Shown: positions 6,749 to 6,995 of the stretch, in pieces
Numbering within the stretch: position 1 is the stretch's first letter
How the letters are laid out: every line of letters begins with the position of its first letter
NCBI GenBank assembly: GCA_027450125.1
Contig: DAIDKG010000001.1
Span: 1-6,995 of the forward strand
Direction of reading: 5' to 3'
Length of the DNA stretch: 6,995 nt
Source of the DNA: Bordetella sp.
GTDB taxonomy: Bacteria > Pseudomonadota > Gammaproteobacteria > Burkholderiales > Burkholderiaceae_B
Position numbers and translations under genes: made by a program
The notes under the pieces: generated by a model
The model's input: only the letters and a program-made list of their open reading frames with translations
Database searches by the model: none
Told to the model about the DNA's origin: nothing

Positions 6749-6931
6749 CATCTGTCCATGTACCTGAGAGTTTCGCCCGGCGCTTGCCGTCCGGGCTCCC
6801 CTTCGGTGGACGCTGCCCTGCCGGGTGCGCCGCTCTCCAGATGTTCCCGCTGCGAGGTCCTTTTGCCTGAGAGTTTCCGGGGTGGTTTCTCCTTCGGCGT
6901 TGCTGGCACATGGCCAGCACCCTCTTCCGCA
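6749..6931 (-). ncRNA. Tandem glycine riboswitch
   Basis: Two consecutive glycine aptamers lie in the leader of the dehydrogenase gene. Aptamer 1 (about 6851-6931) has the conserved GCCGAAGGAG (6889-6898) and AAACTCTCAGGCAAAAGGAC (6857-6876). Aptamer 2 (about 6749-6843) has ACCGAAGGGG (6798-6807) and the matching CTCTCAGG...GGAC block (6754-6773). Closing helices are visible: CATCTG/CAGATG (6838-6843 with 6749-6754) for aptamer 2 and TGCG/CGCA (6928-6931 with 6851-6854) for aptamer 1. A short linker of about 7 bases separates them, as in known tandem glycine switches. Known examples bind glycine and usually turn on glycine-consuming genes, most often gcvTHP. Here the only downstream gene is a DadA-like dehydrogenase. 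No T-tract terminator is visible downstream, so control is more likely translational. Confidence 0.95.
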
Positions 6932-6950
6932 CAGCATATAGCTTTCAGAT

Positions 6951-6978
6951 ACATTAGTGTTTTCGGGATTAAAGTCAA
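6951..6978 (-). promoter_or_regulatory. Predicted promoter of the riboswitch-dadA unit
   Basis: On the minus strand, TTGACT (6973-6978) matches the -35 consensus at 5 of 6 positions. TAATGT (6951-6956) is a modest -10 at a 16-base spacing. Transcription would start near 6944, about 13 bases before the first aptamer, leaving a leader of about 250 bases. The surrounding sequence is AT-rich compared with the coding regions, as expected for a promoter. Confidence 0.5.
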
Positions 6979-6995
6979 CGTTTTACCAGAATTTT

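Noticed and set aside
5538..6767. A 409-codon plus-strand open frame opposite the dehydrogenase gene
   Set aside because: It is an antisense shadow of the DadA-like gene with no convincing ribosome binding site or motif.
6693..6932. The dehydrogenase reading frame stays open upstream to 6932, which would give a 489-residue protein
   Set aside because: The extension runs straight through both glycine aptamers, and its residues do not resemble any DadA N terminus. The FAD motif begins right after the ATG at 6692. The open frame reflects GC-rich composition.

Overview
The window is GC-rich, densely coding bacterial DNA. Protein sequences, codon bias and the gene set (IclR regulator, SCP-x-type thiolase, AMP-forming CoA ligase, SDR, SatP acetate carrier, DadA-type dehydrogenase behind a glycine riboswitch) fit a beta-proteobacterium of the Alcaligenaceae (Bordetella/Achromobacter-like). 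That assignment is an inference; no rRNA or other marker is present. I see no tRNA, insertion sequence, prophage gene or CRISPR array.

Bases 1-220 are an AT-richer control region packed with dyad symmetries. The most notable are two related palindromes centred 120 bp apart (41-61 and 161-181). The second sits at the predicted transcription start of the operon that follows.

Bases 221-4621 hold a four-gene plus-strand operon: IclR-family regulator, SCP-x-like thiolase, acyl-CoA synthetase and short-chain dehydrogenase. The first two junctions are 4-base ATGA overlaps, and the last gap is 35 bases with a strong ribosome binding site. The enzymes can be read as activation of a carboxylic acid to its CoA thioester, oxidation of a hydroxyacyl-CoA to a ketoacyl-CoA, and thiolytic cleavage. 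No acyl-CoA dehydrogenase or enoyl-CoA hydratase is encoded here, so either those steps come from elsewhere or the substrate already carries the hydroxyl group. The regulator is the first gene, so it probably controls its own operon.

Bases 4622-4803 are a non-coding gap with several short inverted repeats. Then comes satP (4804-5373), a six-helix acetate/succinate carrier, closed by a strong intrinsic terminator (5414-5449).

On the minus strand and convergent with satP is a DadA-like FAD-dependent D-amino acid dehydrogenase (5463-6692). Its leader (6693 to about 6944) carries a complete tandem glycine riboswitch (6749-6931) behind a recognisable promoter. This suggests that glycine controls this enzyme, which may take part in glycine or D-amino acid catabolism.

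Most of the window is well-known families. The parts most worth a second look are the riboswitch-dehydrogenase pairing with its ambiguous start codon, and the paired operator-like palindromes at the head of the catabolic operon.
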